Assembly (NCBI RefSeq): GCF_000717595.1
Contig: NZ_JNZO01000038.1
Location: forward strand, 9,220-73,219
Source: Streptomyces flavochromogenes
GTDB taxonomy: Bacteria > Actinomycetota > Actinomycetes > Streptomycetales > Streptomycetaceae
Length of the DNA: 64,000 bases
Direction: 5' to 3'
The notes beneath the pieces were generated by a model. That model was not told where the DNA came from, did no database searches, and saw only the letters and a list, made by a program, of their open reading frames with translations. The translations under genes and the position numbers were made by a program. Below are positions 24,443 to 32,885 of the stretch, piece after piece (positions within the stretch are counted from its first letter, which is position 1; each line of letters starts with the position of its first letter).

Positions 24443-27304
24443 GTGACACACACCTGGACGACCAGCGCCGCCGTCTTCCTGCCGGCCGCCCTGCCCCGAG
24501 AGGGCCGTGTGGCTTTCTGGGCCCCCGACGGCGGTGCGCTGCCGGACCCGGCGGAGAGCGGCGCGGAGCGCGTCGAGCTGACCGTCGCCCGGCGCCACGG
24601 CAGCGGCGCCCGGAGCCGGTCCGTCCCCGCCCTGGCCCTCCCGGTCGACGCCGCGCTGCCCCTTCTCGTCGCGGCCCGCCACCATCCGGCCGCCCACCCC
24701 GCGACCGCCGGCTGGGGCGCCGCCGCACTGCACGCCCTGCATCTGGTGGCCCGCGGCCGCATGCTGCCGGGTCTGACCGCCGACGACCTGGACGCCTGGC
24801 GGGCCGGCCCGCTGGACGCCGACGACATCGCCCATCTGCGGGCCGTCGCCGCGGCCCTGCCGTACGAGGCGCACGCCGTGCCCGTCCCCGGGCGCGGACC
24901 GCTGCGGCTGCCCGATCCCGAGGCGCTCGTCCGCGCCTTCCTCGACGCGGTCGCCGACATCCTGCCCAGGACCCCGGCCGCCGCCCACGCGGTGGGCGCG
25001 CCGTTCGCCGCCCGTGCGCCCCAGCATCTGCCCCGCGCGCGTGCCTGGGCCGCCGAGGCGGCGGCCGGGATGGACGCGGGCGTCCGGGTCTCCCTCCGCC
25101 TGGACTTCTCACCCTTCGAACTGTTCGACGTGGCCTCCGGTGCCGACGCCGACGATGCCGACCGCACTCCCCGCGGTGAGCGCCACGCGGCTGCCGCGCT
25201 CCTCCAGGTCCACAGCCTCGCCGACCCCACCCTCGTCATCGACGCCACGGCCCTCTGGGCGGGTGACGGCGAGCACTTCGGGCCCCGCGCCCGGATCGAC
25301 GCGGTCCTCGCACTGCGCCGGGCCGCCCGCGTCTGGCCGCCGCTCGCCCGGCTCCTGGAGCGGGACGTGCCCGACGTCCTCGCGGTCACCGAGGACGAGC
25401 TGTACGAGCTCCTCGGCCCGGCCGCCGCCCGGCTCGCCGACGCAGGGGTCGCCGTCCACTGGCCGCGCGAGCTCGCCCGCTCCCTCAGCGCCTCCGCCGT
25501 CGTCAGCGCCACCCACGCCGCGCCGGGCTCGGCGACCGACGGCACCGCGTTCTTCGACAGCGAGGAACTCCTGCGGTTCAACTGGCAGCTGGCCCTCGAC
25601 GGCGACCCGCTCACCGATCGGGAGATGGACCACCTCGCCGAGGCCCACCGGCCGATCGTGCGCCTCCGCGACCAGTGGGTCGTCGTCGACCCCGACCTCG
25701 TCCGCAAGGCACGCAAGCGGGAACTCGGCCTGCTCGAACCGGTCGACGCCCTCGCCGTCGCCCTCACCGGCACCGCGGAGGTGGACGGCGAGACCGTGCC
25801 CGCCGTCCCCGTGGGGGCGCTCGCCGCGCTCCGCGACCGGCTCCTCGCCGGACCCGAGGACGTGCAGGCCCCGCCCGGCCTCACCGCCACCCTCCGCGAC
25901 TACCAGCTGCGCGGCCTCGCCTGGCTGGACCTGATGACCTCGCTCGGCCTCGGCGGCTGCCTCGCCGACGACATGGGTCTCGGCAAGACCGTCACCCTGA
26001 TCGCCCTCCATCTGCGCCGCGCCCGGAGCGCCCCCACCCTCGTCGTCTGCCCGGCGTCGCTCCTCGGCAACTGGCAGCGGGAGGTCGGGAAGTTCGCCCC
26101 CGACGTGCCCGTCCGGCGTTTCCACGGCGCCGAGCGCGACCTCGACGGCGCCGAGGGCGGATTCGTCCTCACCACCTACGGCACCCTGCGCACGAGCGCC
26201 GCCGAACTGGCCGGGCGGGACTGGGGGATGGTCGTCGCCGACGAGGCCCAGCACGTCAAGAACCCGTTCTCCGCGACCGCCAAGGCACTGCGCGAGATCC
26301 CCGCGCCCGCCCGGGTCGCCCTCACCGGCACCCCCGTGGAGAACAACCTCTCCGAACTCTGGGCGCTCCTCGACTGGACCACTCCCGGTCTCCTCGGCCC
26401 GCTCAAGGCCTTCCGCTCACGGCACGCCCGCGCCGTCGAGAACCACGAGGAGATCGAGCACGAGGAGGCCGTCGAGCGGCTCGCCCGGCTCGTCCGGCCC
26501 TTCCTGCTGCGCCGCCGCAAGTCCGACCCCGGCATCGTTCCCGAGCTGCCGCCCAAGACCGAATCCGACCACCCCGTCTCCCTCACCCGGGAACAGGCCT
26601 CGCTGTACGAGGCGGTCGTCCGCGAGACCATGGCGCGGATCGAGGAGGCCGAGGGCATCGCCCGCCGGGGCCTCGTCATGAAACTGCTGACCTCCCTCAA
26701 GCAGATCTGCAACCACCCCGCGCAGTATCTGAAGGAGGAGGCGCCACGCGGGAGCGGCACCGCGCGTCTCGCCGGCCGCTCGGGGAAGCTCGCCCTGCTC
26801 GACGAGCTCCTGGACACGATCCTCGCCGAGGACGGCTCGGTGCTCGTCTTCACCCAGTACGTGACGATGGCGCGGCTCCTCGCCGACCATCTGGCCGCGC
26901 GCGGCATCCAGGCCCAACTCCTCCACGGCGGCACCCCGGTGGCCGAGCGGGAGCGGATGGTCGACCGCTTCCAGGCCGGCGAGGTCCCCGTCTTCCTGCT
27001 CTCCCTCAAGGCCGCGGGCACCGGCCTCAACCTGACCCGGGCCGGCCATGTCGTCCACTACGACCGCTGGTGGAACCCGGCCGTCGAGGAGCAGGCCACC
27101 GACCGGGCCTACCGCATCGGGCAGACCCAGCCGGTGCAGGTCCACCGGCTTGTCGCCGAAGGCACCGTCGAGGACCGGATCGGCGAGATGCTCCGCGCCA
27201 AGCGGGCCCTGGCCGACGCCGTCCTCGGCTCCGGCGAGGCGGCCCTCACCGAACTGACCGACCGGGAGCTCGCCGACCTGGTGTCCCTGAGGAGGCCCTC
27301 GTGA
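24443..27304 (+). CDS. SNF2/HepA-type helicase
   Basis: 953 residues from GTG at 24443 (VTHTWTTSAAVFLPAALP), with GGAAGGAG about 10 bp upstream. The N-terminal half (to about 480) is the bacterial SNF2-associated region. The motor follows: Walker A DDMGLGKTVTLIALHL, motif Ia VVCPASLLGNWQREV, motif II VVADEAQH (DEAQ), ALTGTPVENNLSELW, then the helicase C domain with VLVFTQYVTMARLL, SLKAAGTGLNLTRA and DRWWNPAVEEQATDRAYRIG. Such proteins translocate on double-stranded DNA and move or remove bound proteins. Its stop overlaps the SWIM gene by GTGA, so the two proteins probably act together. The upstream motif hints at DNA-damage induction. Confidence 0.94.
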   Translation: MTHTWTTSAAVFLPAALPREGRVAFWAPDGGALPDPAESGAERVELTVARRHGSGARSRSVPALALPVDAALPLLVAARHHPAAHPATAGWGAAALHALHLVARGRMLPGLTADDLDAWRAGPLDADDIAHLRAVAAALPYEAHAVPVPGRGPLRLPDPEALVRAFLDAVADILPRTPAAAHAVGAPFAARAPQHLPRARAWAAEAAAGMDAGVRVSLRLDFSPFELFDVASGADADDADRTPRGERHAAAALLQVHSLADPTLVIDATALWAGDGEHFGPRARIDAVLALRRAARVWPPLARLLERDVPDVLAVTEDELYELLGPAAARLADAGVAVHWPRELARSLSASAVVSATHAAPGSATDGTAFFDSEELLRFNWQLALDGDPLTDREMDHLAEAHRPIVRLRDQWVVVDPDLVRKARKRELGLLEPVDALAVALTGTAEVDGETVPAVPVGALAALRDRLLAGPEDVQAPPGLTATLRDYQLRGLAWLDLMTSLGLGGCLADDMGLGKTVTLIALHLRRARSAPTLVVCPASLLGNWQREVGKFAPDVPVRRFHGAERDLDGAEGGFVLTTYGTLRTSAAELAGRDWGMVVADEAQHVKNPFSATAKALREIPAPARVALTGTPVENNLSELWALLDWTTPGLLGPLKAFRSRHARAVENHEEIEHEEAVERLARLVRPFLLRRRKSDPGIVPELPPKTESDHPVSLTREQASLYEAVVRETMARIEEAEGIARRGLVMKLLTSLKQICNHPAQYLKEEAPRGSGTARLAGRSGKLALLDELLDTILAEDGSVLVFTQYVTMARLLADHLAARGIQAQLLHGGTPVAERERMVDRFQAGEVPVFLLSLKAAGTGLNLTRAGHVVHYDRWWNPAVEEQATDRAYRIGQTQPVQVHRLVAEGTVEDRIGEMLRAKRALADAVLGSGEAALTELTDRELADLVSLRRPS

Positions 27305-28569
27305 CCACGCCACGGGGCGCGCGCGGAGCAGTGCCCCGCCACGACGACCGCCGCCGCAGCTTCCCGCAGGTCGCGCCGCGCGAGGCCCCCGACGGGCGGT
27401 TCGCCGCCACCTGGTGGGGCAACGCCTGGGTGGAGGCCCTGGAGGACACCGCCCTCGACCCGGCGCGCCTCGCCCGCGGCAAGGCGTACGCGGGGCGCGG
27501 CCATGTCGACGCGATCACCGTCACCCCCGGCCGGGTCGTCGCCTACGTCCACGGCAGCCGGCCCCGCCCGTACCGCACCGAGATCAGGATGCGGACCCTC
27601 GGTGACGACGGCTGGGAGCGGTTCCTCGACGAGGCCACCGCCCGTCCCGACCACATCGCCGCCCTGCTCGACAAGGACGTGCCGCACGCCCTGGAGGCGG
27701 TCACCGGACTGCTGCCCGCACCGGGCGACCTCGTCCCCGACTGCTCCTGCCCGGACGACGGCTACCCCTGCAAGCACGCAGCCGCCCTCTGCTACCAGGC
27801 CGCCCGGCTCCTCGACGAGGACCCCTTCGTCCTCTTCCTGATGCGGGGCCGCGGGGAGCAGGAGCTGCTTGCCGAGCTGACCCGGCGCAACGCCGCCCTG
27901 TCCGCCGCCGAGACGACCGCCGCCGCACCCCCGATGCCCACCGTTCCCGCCCGCGCGGTGTTCGAGGCGGCGGAGCGGGCCGGGCTCACGCTGCCCCCTC
28001 CGCTGCCGGCCCCGGACCGGCCCGGCCGCCCGGCCGTGTTCCCGCCCGACCCCGACGCCCCCGACCCGCTCGCCCTCGACCTCCTCGCCTCCGAAGCCGC
28101 CGTCCGCGCCCATGCGTTCCTCACCACCGGGCACGATCCGGTCGCCGCGCTCACGCCGTGGCAGGACGCCGTCCGGCTGGCCGCCGCGCACCCCGGTTCC
28201 GGTCTCACCGCCTCGACCCGTGCCCTCTACCGGGATCTGGCGTACGCGCTGGACCGCACCCCCACCGACCTCGCCCGGGCCGTCGCCGCCTGGCGGCAGG
28301 GCGGTGCCGCCGGTCTCGCCGTACTCGAGGAGCCGTGGGATCCGCCGGCGGGTCCGTTCGACCGGGCCAGACCGGCCCTGATCGCCGCCGACTTCCCCGC
28401 CTTCCGCCCCTGGCGCAACCGGCTCTCCACCGAGTCCCTCCAGCTCCGCCTGGGCCGGGACGGCCTCTGGTACGGCTACGAGTCGGACGCCGGCCGCGAG
28501 GACTGGTGGCCGCGCGGCGCCCCCGACCACGACCCGGTCGGTGCCCTCACCGATCTTCTGGGGCGCTGA
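27301..28569 (+). CDS. SWIM zinc-finger protein
   Basis: 422 residues from GTG at 27301. The SWIM finger CxCx(n)CxH is at about 147-160 (DCSCPDDGYPCKHAAALCYQ). Before it lies the region PDGRFAATWWGNAWVEALED with ARGKAYAGRGHV, typical of bacterial partners of SNF2 helicases; after it a Pro-rich linker and a C-terminal domain with DLARAVAAWRQGG and LRLGRDGLWYGYESDAG. SWIM domains bind DNA or protein. Translational coupling to the helicase is strong evidence for a two-protein machine; its task is unknown, with DNA repair or chromatin remodelling the likely options. Confidence 0.9.
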   Translation: MTTPRGARGAVPRHDDRRRSFPQVAPREAPDGRFAATWWGNAWVEALEDTALDPARLARGKAYAGRGHVDAITVTPGRVVAYVHGSRPRPYRTEIRMRTLGDDGWERFLDEATARPDHIAALLDKDVPHALEAVTGLLPAPGDLVPDCSCPDDGYPCKHAAALCYQAARLLDEDPFVLFLMRGRGEQELLAELTRRNAALSAAETTAAAPPMPTVPARAVFEAAERAGLTLPPPLPAPDRPGRPAVFPPDPDAPDPLALDLLASEAAVRAHAFLTTGHDPVAALTPWQDAVRLAAAHPGSGLTASTRALYRDLAYALDRTPTDLARAVAAWRQGGAAGLAVLEEPWDPPAGPFDRARPALIAADFPAFRPWRNRLSTESLQLRLGRDGLWYGYESDAGREDWWPRGAPDHDPVGALTDLLGR

Positions 28570-28580
28570 CCCACACTCGA

Positions 28581-28610
28581 ACGGGTCCCACTCGATGGAG
28601 TGAAACCCGT
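28581..28610. terminator. Hairpin between SWIM gene and chaplin gene
   Basis: Inner stem CACTC-GATG-GAGTG inside an outer ACGGGT / ACCCGT stem with a 2x2 internal loop, 12 bp after the SWIM stop. Probably the terminator of the SNF2/SWIM operon. Confidence 0.6.
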
Positions 28611-28618
28611 CAACGGCC

Positions 28619-28647
28619 GGATCCGGCACGTGCGTTTGTCGCGTTGA
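28619..28647 (+). promoter_or_regulatory. Possible ECF-sigma (BldN-like) promoter of the chaplin gene
   Basis: GGATCC, 17 bp, CGTTGA. The -10 hexamer is the one reported for sigma-BldN, which controls chaplin genes; the -35 is only a general ECF type. A short hairpin CGGGC-ACTT-GCCCG (28656-28669) lies in the leader. Confidence 0.35.
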
Positions 28648-28693
28648 TTCCGGTACGGGCACTTGCCCGCACACCTCCGGAAGGCAGGAAGCC

Positions 28694-29497
28694 ATGAGGC
28701 AGATTCGCCGAAGTGGTCTGGCCACACTGTTGGTCACGGGTGGGGCGATCGCCCTCTCGGCCGGCGCCGCGCACGCCGACTCCGGCGCGCAGGGCGCCGC
28801 GGTCGGTTCGCCGGGCGTCGGCTCCGGCAATACGGTTCAGCTGCCGGTGCACGTGCCGGTCAACGTCTGCGGCAACACGGTCAGCGTCGTCGGCCTGCTC
28901 AACCCGGCCTTCGGCAACGGCTGCGCCAACCGCTCCGCCGAGAAGGAGCCCGACGGCTACGGCTCGGAGAACGGCGGCGGCTCCCACAAGGACATGCCCG
29001 GCACCCCGCGCGGCGGAGAGCAGGCAGGCGGTTCGCACGGTGGAGGGTCCTCCGACGGCGGTTCCGCCAACGGCGGCGGGTCCACGGCCGAGACCCACGT
29101 CGCGGGCTCTCCCGGCGTGCTCTCCGGGAACGGCCTCCAGCTGCCCGTCGACCTCCCCGTGAACATCAGCGGCAACTCGGTCAACGTGGTGGGCATTCTC
29201 AACCCGGTCTTCGGCAACACGTCGGTCAACGGCCCCTCGGAGCCGACGCCGCCGGTCGAGACGCCGACGCCGCGCCCGCAGACCCCCGTTCGGAACGTGC
29301 CGGTTCCGCAGCCGGAGACCGAGACCGAGACGGCGAAGCCCGTCCCGCTCCCCGCTCCGCAGGGTGAGACGAGCTCGGTCGCGCTGGCCTCCACCGGTTC
29401 CGACAGCATCGGGTACACCGGCGCCGCGAGCGCCGCGCTGCTGCTCGGTGGAGCCCTGCTGTACCGTCGCGCCCGCCGCGCCGCGGACCAGGCCTGA
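28694..29497 (+). CDS. Long chaplin with sortase signal
   Basis: 267 residues. A signal peptide ends near AAHADSG. Chaplin domain 1 (about 34-77: SGNTVQLPVHVPVNVCGNTV then GLLNPAFGNGCAN) keeps the two cysteines. A Gly/Ser/His linker leads to chaplin domain 2 (about 138-180: SGNGLQLPVDLPVNISGNSV then GILNPVFGNTSVN), where both cysteines are replaced (Ile/Ser and Thr). A Pro/Thr/Glu spacer is followed by the sorting signal LASTG, a TM helix and RRARRAADQA. This is the ChpA/B/C type: sortase-anchored hydrophobic amyloid proteins coating aerial hyphae and spores. It shows the organism is a sporulating streptomycete. Confidence 0.93.
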   Translation: MRQIRRSGLATLLVTGGAIALSAGAAHADSGAQGAAVGSPGVGSGNTVQLPVHVPVNVCGNTVSVVGLLNPAFGNGCANRSAEKEPDGYGSENGGGSHKDMPGTPRGGEQAGGSHGGGSSDGGSANGGGSTAETHVAGSPGVLSGNGLQLPVDLPVNISGNSVNVVGILNPVFGNTSVNGPSEPTPPVETPTPRPQTPVRNVPVPQPETETETAKPVPLPAPQGETSSVALASTGSDSIGYTGAASAALLLGGALLYRRARRAADQA

Positions 29498-29527
29498 CGG
29501 TTCCGCTCCCATGGCCGGGCCGACGTG

Positions 29528-29550
29528 GGCTGACACCCGAGCTGTCAGCC
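29528..29550. terminator. Bidirectional terminator between chaplin and DUF2293 genes
   Basis: 8-bp stem GGCTGACA / TGTCAGCC with a 7-nt loop; it includes the stop codon of the DUF2293 gene and lies 31 bp after the chaplin stop. Confidence 0.65.
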
Positions 29551-30234
29551 GCGCCCCCGGCCGTCGGCGTCCGCGCCGTCGCGACGCCAGGCCCGGAGCA
29601 CCGCCTCGATGGCGGGCGCCAATCTCGTCCGGGCCTGGTGCCGAGGAACACCCTGCATCAGCAGGGTGTCGTACGGCGTGTCGACATGGCGTACGGAGGC
29701 GCGCACCGCGGCCGTGACGGCGCCGCGGTCGAGCGAGCGGCCCGCCGCCGTGCGCCCCACCCGTCCACTGCCCTTCGCCGAGGCGTGGACGGCGATCTCC
29801 GTGGCGCGGTCCGCCGGGATGGACGGGAAGAGCCGCAGGATCTCCGCCCTGAGGACCTCGGTGATCTCCACGTCGAGCGCCGCGCGCCGTGCGGCGTCCC
29901 GCGCCCGGCGCCTGGCCCGGGCCTCCGCGTCCGCGAGGCAGGACAGCTCCGCCTCGGCGAGCGCCGCCTCCTCGACGAGCAGGCCCTGACGCTCGTACCG
30001 GGTACGGCGCCGGTTGTGGCGTACGACCACGGCCCAGAGTGTGCTGCCCTCGCGGGCCCGGCGGGTGAGCGCCGTGTCGCCCCGCCGCAGGAAGACGAGA
30101 TGCCCGAGGTCGGCACAGTCGAGGCAGACCGGGGCGTTGAACTCGACGATCATCCGATCGAGGGGCCCCTGCAGGCACTCCGAGCAGCGGCGGCGCCTGA
30201 GCGGCTCGACGACCACGGGCGCGACGAGATCCAT
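29545..30234 (-). CDS. DUF2293 domain protein with zinc-ribbon-like N-terminus
   Basis: 229 residues from ATG at 30234. The N-terminus has two CxxC pairs (RRRCSECLQGP and PVCLDCADLGH) that look like a zinc ribbon, then FLRRGDTALTRRA, a basic helix (HNRRRTRYERQGLLVEE) and an Ala/Arg-rich coiled segment. The DUF2293 part ends with AVTAAVRASVRHVDTPYDTLLMQG and RHQARTRLAPAIEAVL. Function unknown; the metal site and basic helices suggest nucleic-acid contact. The 152-residue gene lies 12 bp upstream on the same strand, so they are likely co-transcribed. Confidence 0.82.
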   Translation of the reverse strand: MDLVAPVVVEPLRRRRCSECLQGPLDRMIVEFNAPVCLDCADLGHLVFLRRGDTALTRRAREGSTLWAVVVRHNRRRTRYERQGLLVEEAALAEAELSCLADAEARARRRARDAARRAALDVEITEVLRAEILRLFPSIPADRATEIAVHASAKGSGRVGRTAAGRSLDRGAVTAAVRASVRHVDTPYDTLLMQGVPRHQARTRLAPAIEAVLRAWRRDGADADGRGRG

Positions 30235-30246
30235 GTGCGGGCCCGC

Positions 30247-30705
30247 TCAGCGCACGCCGGGCGCGGCCGCGGCGATGAACTCGGCGAGCGCTTCCTTCGC
30301 CTCCGCCGAGCGACGGGCGCGCTCGGTCTCTCCCCGCGCCTCGTGCATGCAGTGGGTCTGATCGAAGGCGGTCTCGGCCAGCCGTCGGACCTGCGGGTCG
30401 TCGCACACCAACTGCACGCGGAAGAGGGCCTGCCGGGCGGCTGTCCGCTGCCGGTAGGAGGCGTGCCGGGACTCCTCCGCCTCCTCGGAGCCCGGCTCCT
30501 CGGCAGCCCGGAACCAGCGGTCGTTCTGGCTGTGCCGGTAGTCGACGACCGCGCCCGCGTAGGCGCTGTACGTCGCGATCCGCTCCTGGCGGAGCTGTTC
30601 GGTCCGGGCCAGCGAGGCGGTGCGCTCGGTGGCCCGCCCCTGGAACCAGTGTGTGGCGATGACGCCCAACAGGGTCCCCGCCACCGCTATCAGCGCCACA
30701 TCCAT
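30247..30705 (-). CDS. Small membrane-anchored coiled-coil protein
   Basis: 152 residues from ATG at 30705 (MDVALIAVAGTLLGVIATHW). One N-terminal transmembrane helix, then a largely helical, charged cytoplasmic part (RQERIATYSAYAGAVVDYRH, AEAKEALAEFIAAAAPGVR). This layout is common in small actinobacterial proteins of unknown function. It precedes the DUF2293 gene by 12 bp. I do not recognise a named family. Confidence 0.75.
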   Translation of the reverse strand: MDVALIAVAGTLLGVIATHWFQGRATERTASLARTEQLRQERIATYSAYAGAVVDYRHSQNDRWFRAAEEPGSEEAEESRHASYRQRTAARQALFRVQLVCDDPQVRRLAETAFDQTHCMHEARGETERARRSAEAKEALAEFIAAAAPGVR

Positions 30706-30794
30706 GACCGGGCGCCCCCTCCCGTCCTGCCGTCCTGTCCGTCGGCCCGAAGATCTTCAGGCCCTCAGATCATGACAGTCGAGGGGGTGTCACG

Positions 30795-32006
30795 TCACTG
30801 CCGGTAGCCGCTCAGAAAGCGGCCGATGCGGCTGATCGCGGCGTCCAGGTCGTCGGCGTACGGCAGGGTCAGGATGCGGAAGTGGTCCGGGCGGGGCCAG
30901 TTGAAGCCGGTTCCCTGGACGACCTGGATCTTCTCGCGCAGGAGCAGGTCGAGGACGAACTTCTCGTCGTCGTGGATCTTGTGCACGGCGGGGTCGAGGC
31001 GCGGGAAGGCGTACAGCGCTCCCTTCGGCTTCACGCAGGAGACGCCGGGGATCTCGTTGAGCTTCTCCCAGGCCCGGTCGCGTTGTTCGCGCAGCCTGCC
31101 GCCGGGCGCGGTCAGCTCGTGGATCGACTGCCGGCCGCCGAGCGCGGCCTGGATGGCGTACTGCGCGGGGGCGTTGGGACAGAGCCGCATGGAGGCCAGC
31201 ATGGTGAGGCCCTCCAGGTAGTTCCTGGCGTGCTCCTTCGGGCCGGTGACGACCAGCCAGCCGGAGCGGAAGCCCGCCACCCGGTACGTCTTGGAGAGCC
31301 CGCCGAAGGTGAGGACGACCAGGTCGGGGGCGAGGGTGGCGGCCGGGTGGTGGACGGCCTCGTCGTAGACGATCTGGTCGTAGATCTCGTCGGCGAGGAC
31401 CATCAGGCCGTGGCGCCGGGCGAGCGCGAAGATGCCCTCCAGGATCTCCTTCGGATAGACGGCGCCCGTGGGGTTGTTGGGGTTGATGACCACGATGGCC
31501 TTGGTGCGGTCGGTGATCTTCGACGCCATGTCGTCGAGGTCCGGGTACCAGTCGGCGGACTCGTCGCACAGGTAGTGCACGGGCTTGCCGCCCGCGAGCG
31601 TGACCACCGCCGTCCACAGCGGGTAGTCCGGGGCCGGTACGAGGACTTCGTCGCCGTCCTCGAGCAGGGCCTGGACGGCCATCGAGATCAGCTCGGACAC
31701 GCCGTTGCCGAGGAAGATGTCGTCGACGTCCACGTCCGGCAGGCCCATGGACTGGTAGCGCTGGGCGACGGCTCGGCGGGCGGAGAGGATGCCGCGCGAG
31801 TCGGTGTACCCGTGGGCCTTGGGGAGCATCCGGATCATGTCCTGGACGATCTCCTCGGGCGCCTCGAAGCCGAAGAGCGCCGGGTTGCCGGTGTTGAGGC
31901 GCAGGACGCTGTGGCCCGCCTCCTCCAGCGCGTTGGCGTGCTCGATGACCGGGCCCCGGATCTCGTAACAGACCTCGCTCAGCTTGCTCGACTGCCGGAA
32001 CTCCAT
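30795..32006 (-). CDS. alaA: Alanine-forming PLP aminotransferase, AlaA-like
   Basis: 403 residues from ATG at 32006 (MEFRQSSKLSEVCYEIRGPV), with GGGGAGG 6 bp upstream. It follows E. coli AlaA (405 residues) closely along its whole length: LNTGNPALFGFEAPEEI, YTDSRGILSARRAV, DDIFLGNGVSELI, VPAPDYPLWTAVVTLAGGKP, INPNNPTGAVYPKE, DEIYDQIVYD, and the PLP lysine in FGGLSKTYRVAGFRSGW. Class I fold; it should move an amino group between glutamate and pyruvate to make alanine. It is divergent from an HxlR regulator, with two dyads in the 90-bp gap, so it is probably the regulator's target. Confidence 0.9.
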   Translation of the reverse strand: MEFRQSSKLSEVCYEIRGPVIEHANALEEAGHSVLRLNTGNPALFGFEAPEEIVQDMIRMLPKAHGYTDSRGILSARRAVAQRYQSMGLPDVDVDDIFLGNGVSELISMAVQALLEDGDEVLVPAPDYPLWTAVVTLAGGKPVHYLCDESADWYPDLDDMASKITDRTKAIVVINPNNPTGAVYPKEILEGIFALARRHGLMVLADEIYDQIVYDEAVHHPAATLAPDLVVLTFGGLSKTYRVAGFRSGWLVVTGPKEHARNYLEGLTMLASMRLCPNAPAQYAIQAALGGRQSIHELTAPGGRLREQRDRAWEKLNEIPGVSCVKPKGALYAFPRLDPAVHKIHDDEKFVLDLLLREKIQVVQGTGFNWPRPDHFRILTLPYADDLDAAISRIGRFLSGYRQ

Positions 32007-32040
32007 GTCCGACCTCCCCAAGTCCCCGGAATCAGTGTTG

Positions 32041-32076
32041 CTTGGTTTTACCAAGTTCGAGCTTGGAAAGTCCAAC
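32041..32076. promoter_or_regulatory. Two tandem operator dyads between alaA and hxlR
   Basis: Dyad 1 is CTTGG-TTTTA-CCAAG (32041-32055). Dyad 2 is TTGGA-AAG-TCCAA (32063-32075). Their centres lie 21 bp apart, two helical turns, so two dimers could bind the same face. Both share the TTGG...CCAA half-sites. Dyad 2 covers the -35 of hxlR; dyad 1 lies in the alaA promoter region. Confidence 0.7.
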
Positions 32077-32090
32077 AACATGTCTAGACT
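32063..32090 (+). promoter_or_regulatory. hxlR promoter, leaderless
   Basis: TTGGAA, 16 bp, TAGACT, then 7 bp to ATG at 32098. The distance predicts that transcription starts at the start codon. It supports ATG 32098 over the ATG at 32080, which would lie upstream of the -10 box. Confidence 0.6.
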
Positions 32091-32097
32091 GCGTCGC

Positions 32098-32739
32098 ATG
32101 CCACGTCAGCCACGCCGCCGCAGCTACGACCAGCACTGCGCCGCAGCGCGCGCCCTCGACCTCGTCGGCGACCGCTGGACCCTGCTCGTCGTCCGCGAAC
32201 TCCTCGCCGGGCCGCGCCGCTACACCGACCTCCACGCCGATCTCCCGGGCGTCAGCACCGACATGCTCGCCGGCCGTCTCAAGGACATGGAGGGGGCCGA
32301 GCTGGTCACCCGCCGCCGACTGCCGCCGCCCGCCTCCGCGTTCGTGTACGAGCTCACCCCGCGCGGCCGCGACCTGCTGCCCGTGCTGCGCACCCTCGCC
32401 GCCTGGGGGGCGCCCGACCTGGGCGAACCGCGGCCCACCGACGCCGTCCGCGCCCACTGGTACGCGATCCCGCTCCTCGGGGCGCTCGCCGAGCTGGGCG
32501 CCGGGGTCATCCAGGTGACCCTGGACGAGGGCGAGTTCTTCGTACGGGTCGGGGACGACGGGACCGTGTCGTACGGGGACGGGGTGTACGGCGCCGGTAC
32601 GACCGAGGTGCCCGACGCCCGGCTGCGGACCGACGTGGCGACCTGCCGGGCCCTCGCGGGCGGGGAGTCGACGCTCGCCGAGGCGATCGAGACGGGGCGC
32701 GCGGCGCTGGAACGGCCCGTACGGGCCGCCCGGTCGTAG
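32098..32739 (+). CDS. HxlR-family transcriptional regulator
   Basis: 213 residues from ATG at 32098 (MPRQPRRRSYDQHCAAARAL). The winged helix is classical HxlR: DLVGDRWTLLVVRELLAGPRRYTDLH, then LPGVSTDMLAGRLKDMEGAELV and ELTPRGRDLLPVLRTLAAWG. The C-terminal 95 residues (TLDEGEFFVRVGDDGTVSYG) form an added domain like the SCP2/sterol-carrier type seen in other long HxlR proteins, possibly a ligand sensor. HxlR proteins respond to electrophiles or redox signals in several bacteria. It probably represses itself and alaA through the dyads at 32041-32076. Confidence 0.88.
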   Translation: MPRQPRRRSYDQHCAAARALDLVGDRWTLLVVRELLAGPRRYTDLHADLPGVSTDMLAGRLKDMEGAELVTRRRLPPPASAFVYELTPRGRDLLPVLRTLAAWGAPDLGEPRPTDAVRAHWYAIPLLGALAELGAGVIQVTLDEGEFFVRVGDDGTVSYGDGVYGAGTTEVPDARLRTDVATCRALAGGESTLAEAIETGRAALERPVRAARS

Positions 32740-32766
32740 CCGGACCCCCGGGGATCGGCACGGCCG

Positions 32767-32794
32767 GCCGCTCGTGGGCGATCTCCAGGCCGCG
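32767..32794 (-). repeat. Duplicated 28-bp scrap of the merR coding region
   Basis: 27 of 28 bases equal those at 32975-33002 inside the MerR gene, in the same orientation (coding RGLEIAHER against RGLEIARER). No similarity continues on either side. It lies in the 146-bp gap after hxlR, which holds no gene. Confidence 0.65.
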
Positions 32795-32885
32795 TCCCAG
32801 GGCCTGGGATCGGCCCGCCCTGGGCGTTCGCCGCTTCCGGTCGTCGGCCCGCCCCCGGGCGCACGTCCACCCCGCCGGGGGCGTA

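Noticed and set aside
28609..28614. CGTCAA as the -35 for the CGTTGA box of the chaplin
   Set aside because: The distance of 27 bp is too long; GGATCC at 17 bp is a better, though weak, choice.
30749..30758. GAAGATCTTC dyad as a terminator between alaA and the next gene
   Set aside because: It has no room for a loop, so only about 3 bp could pair in RNA; I see no clear terminator there.
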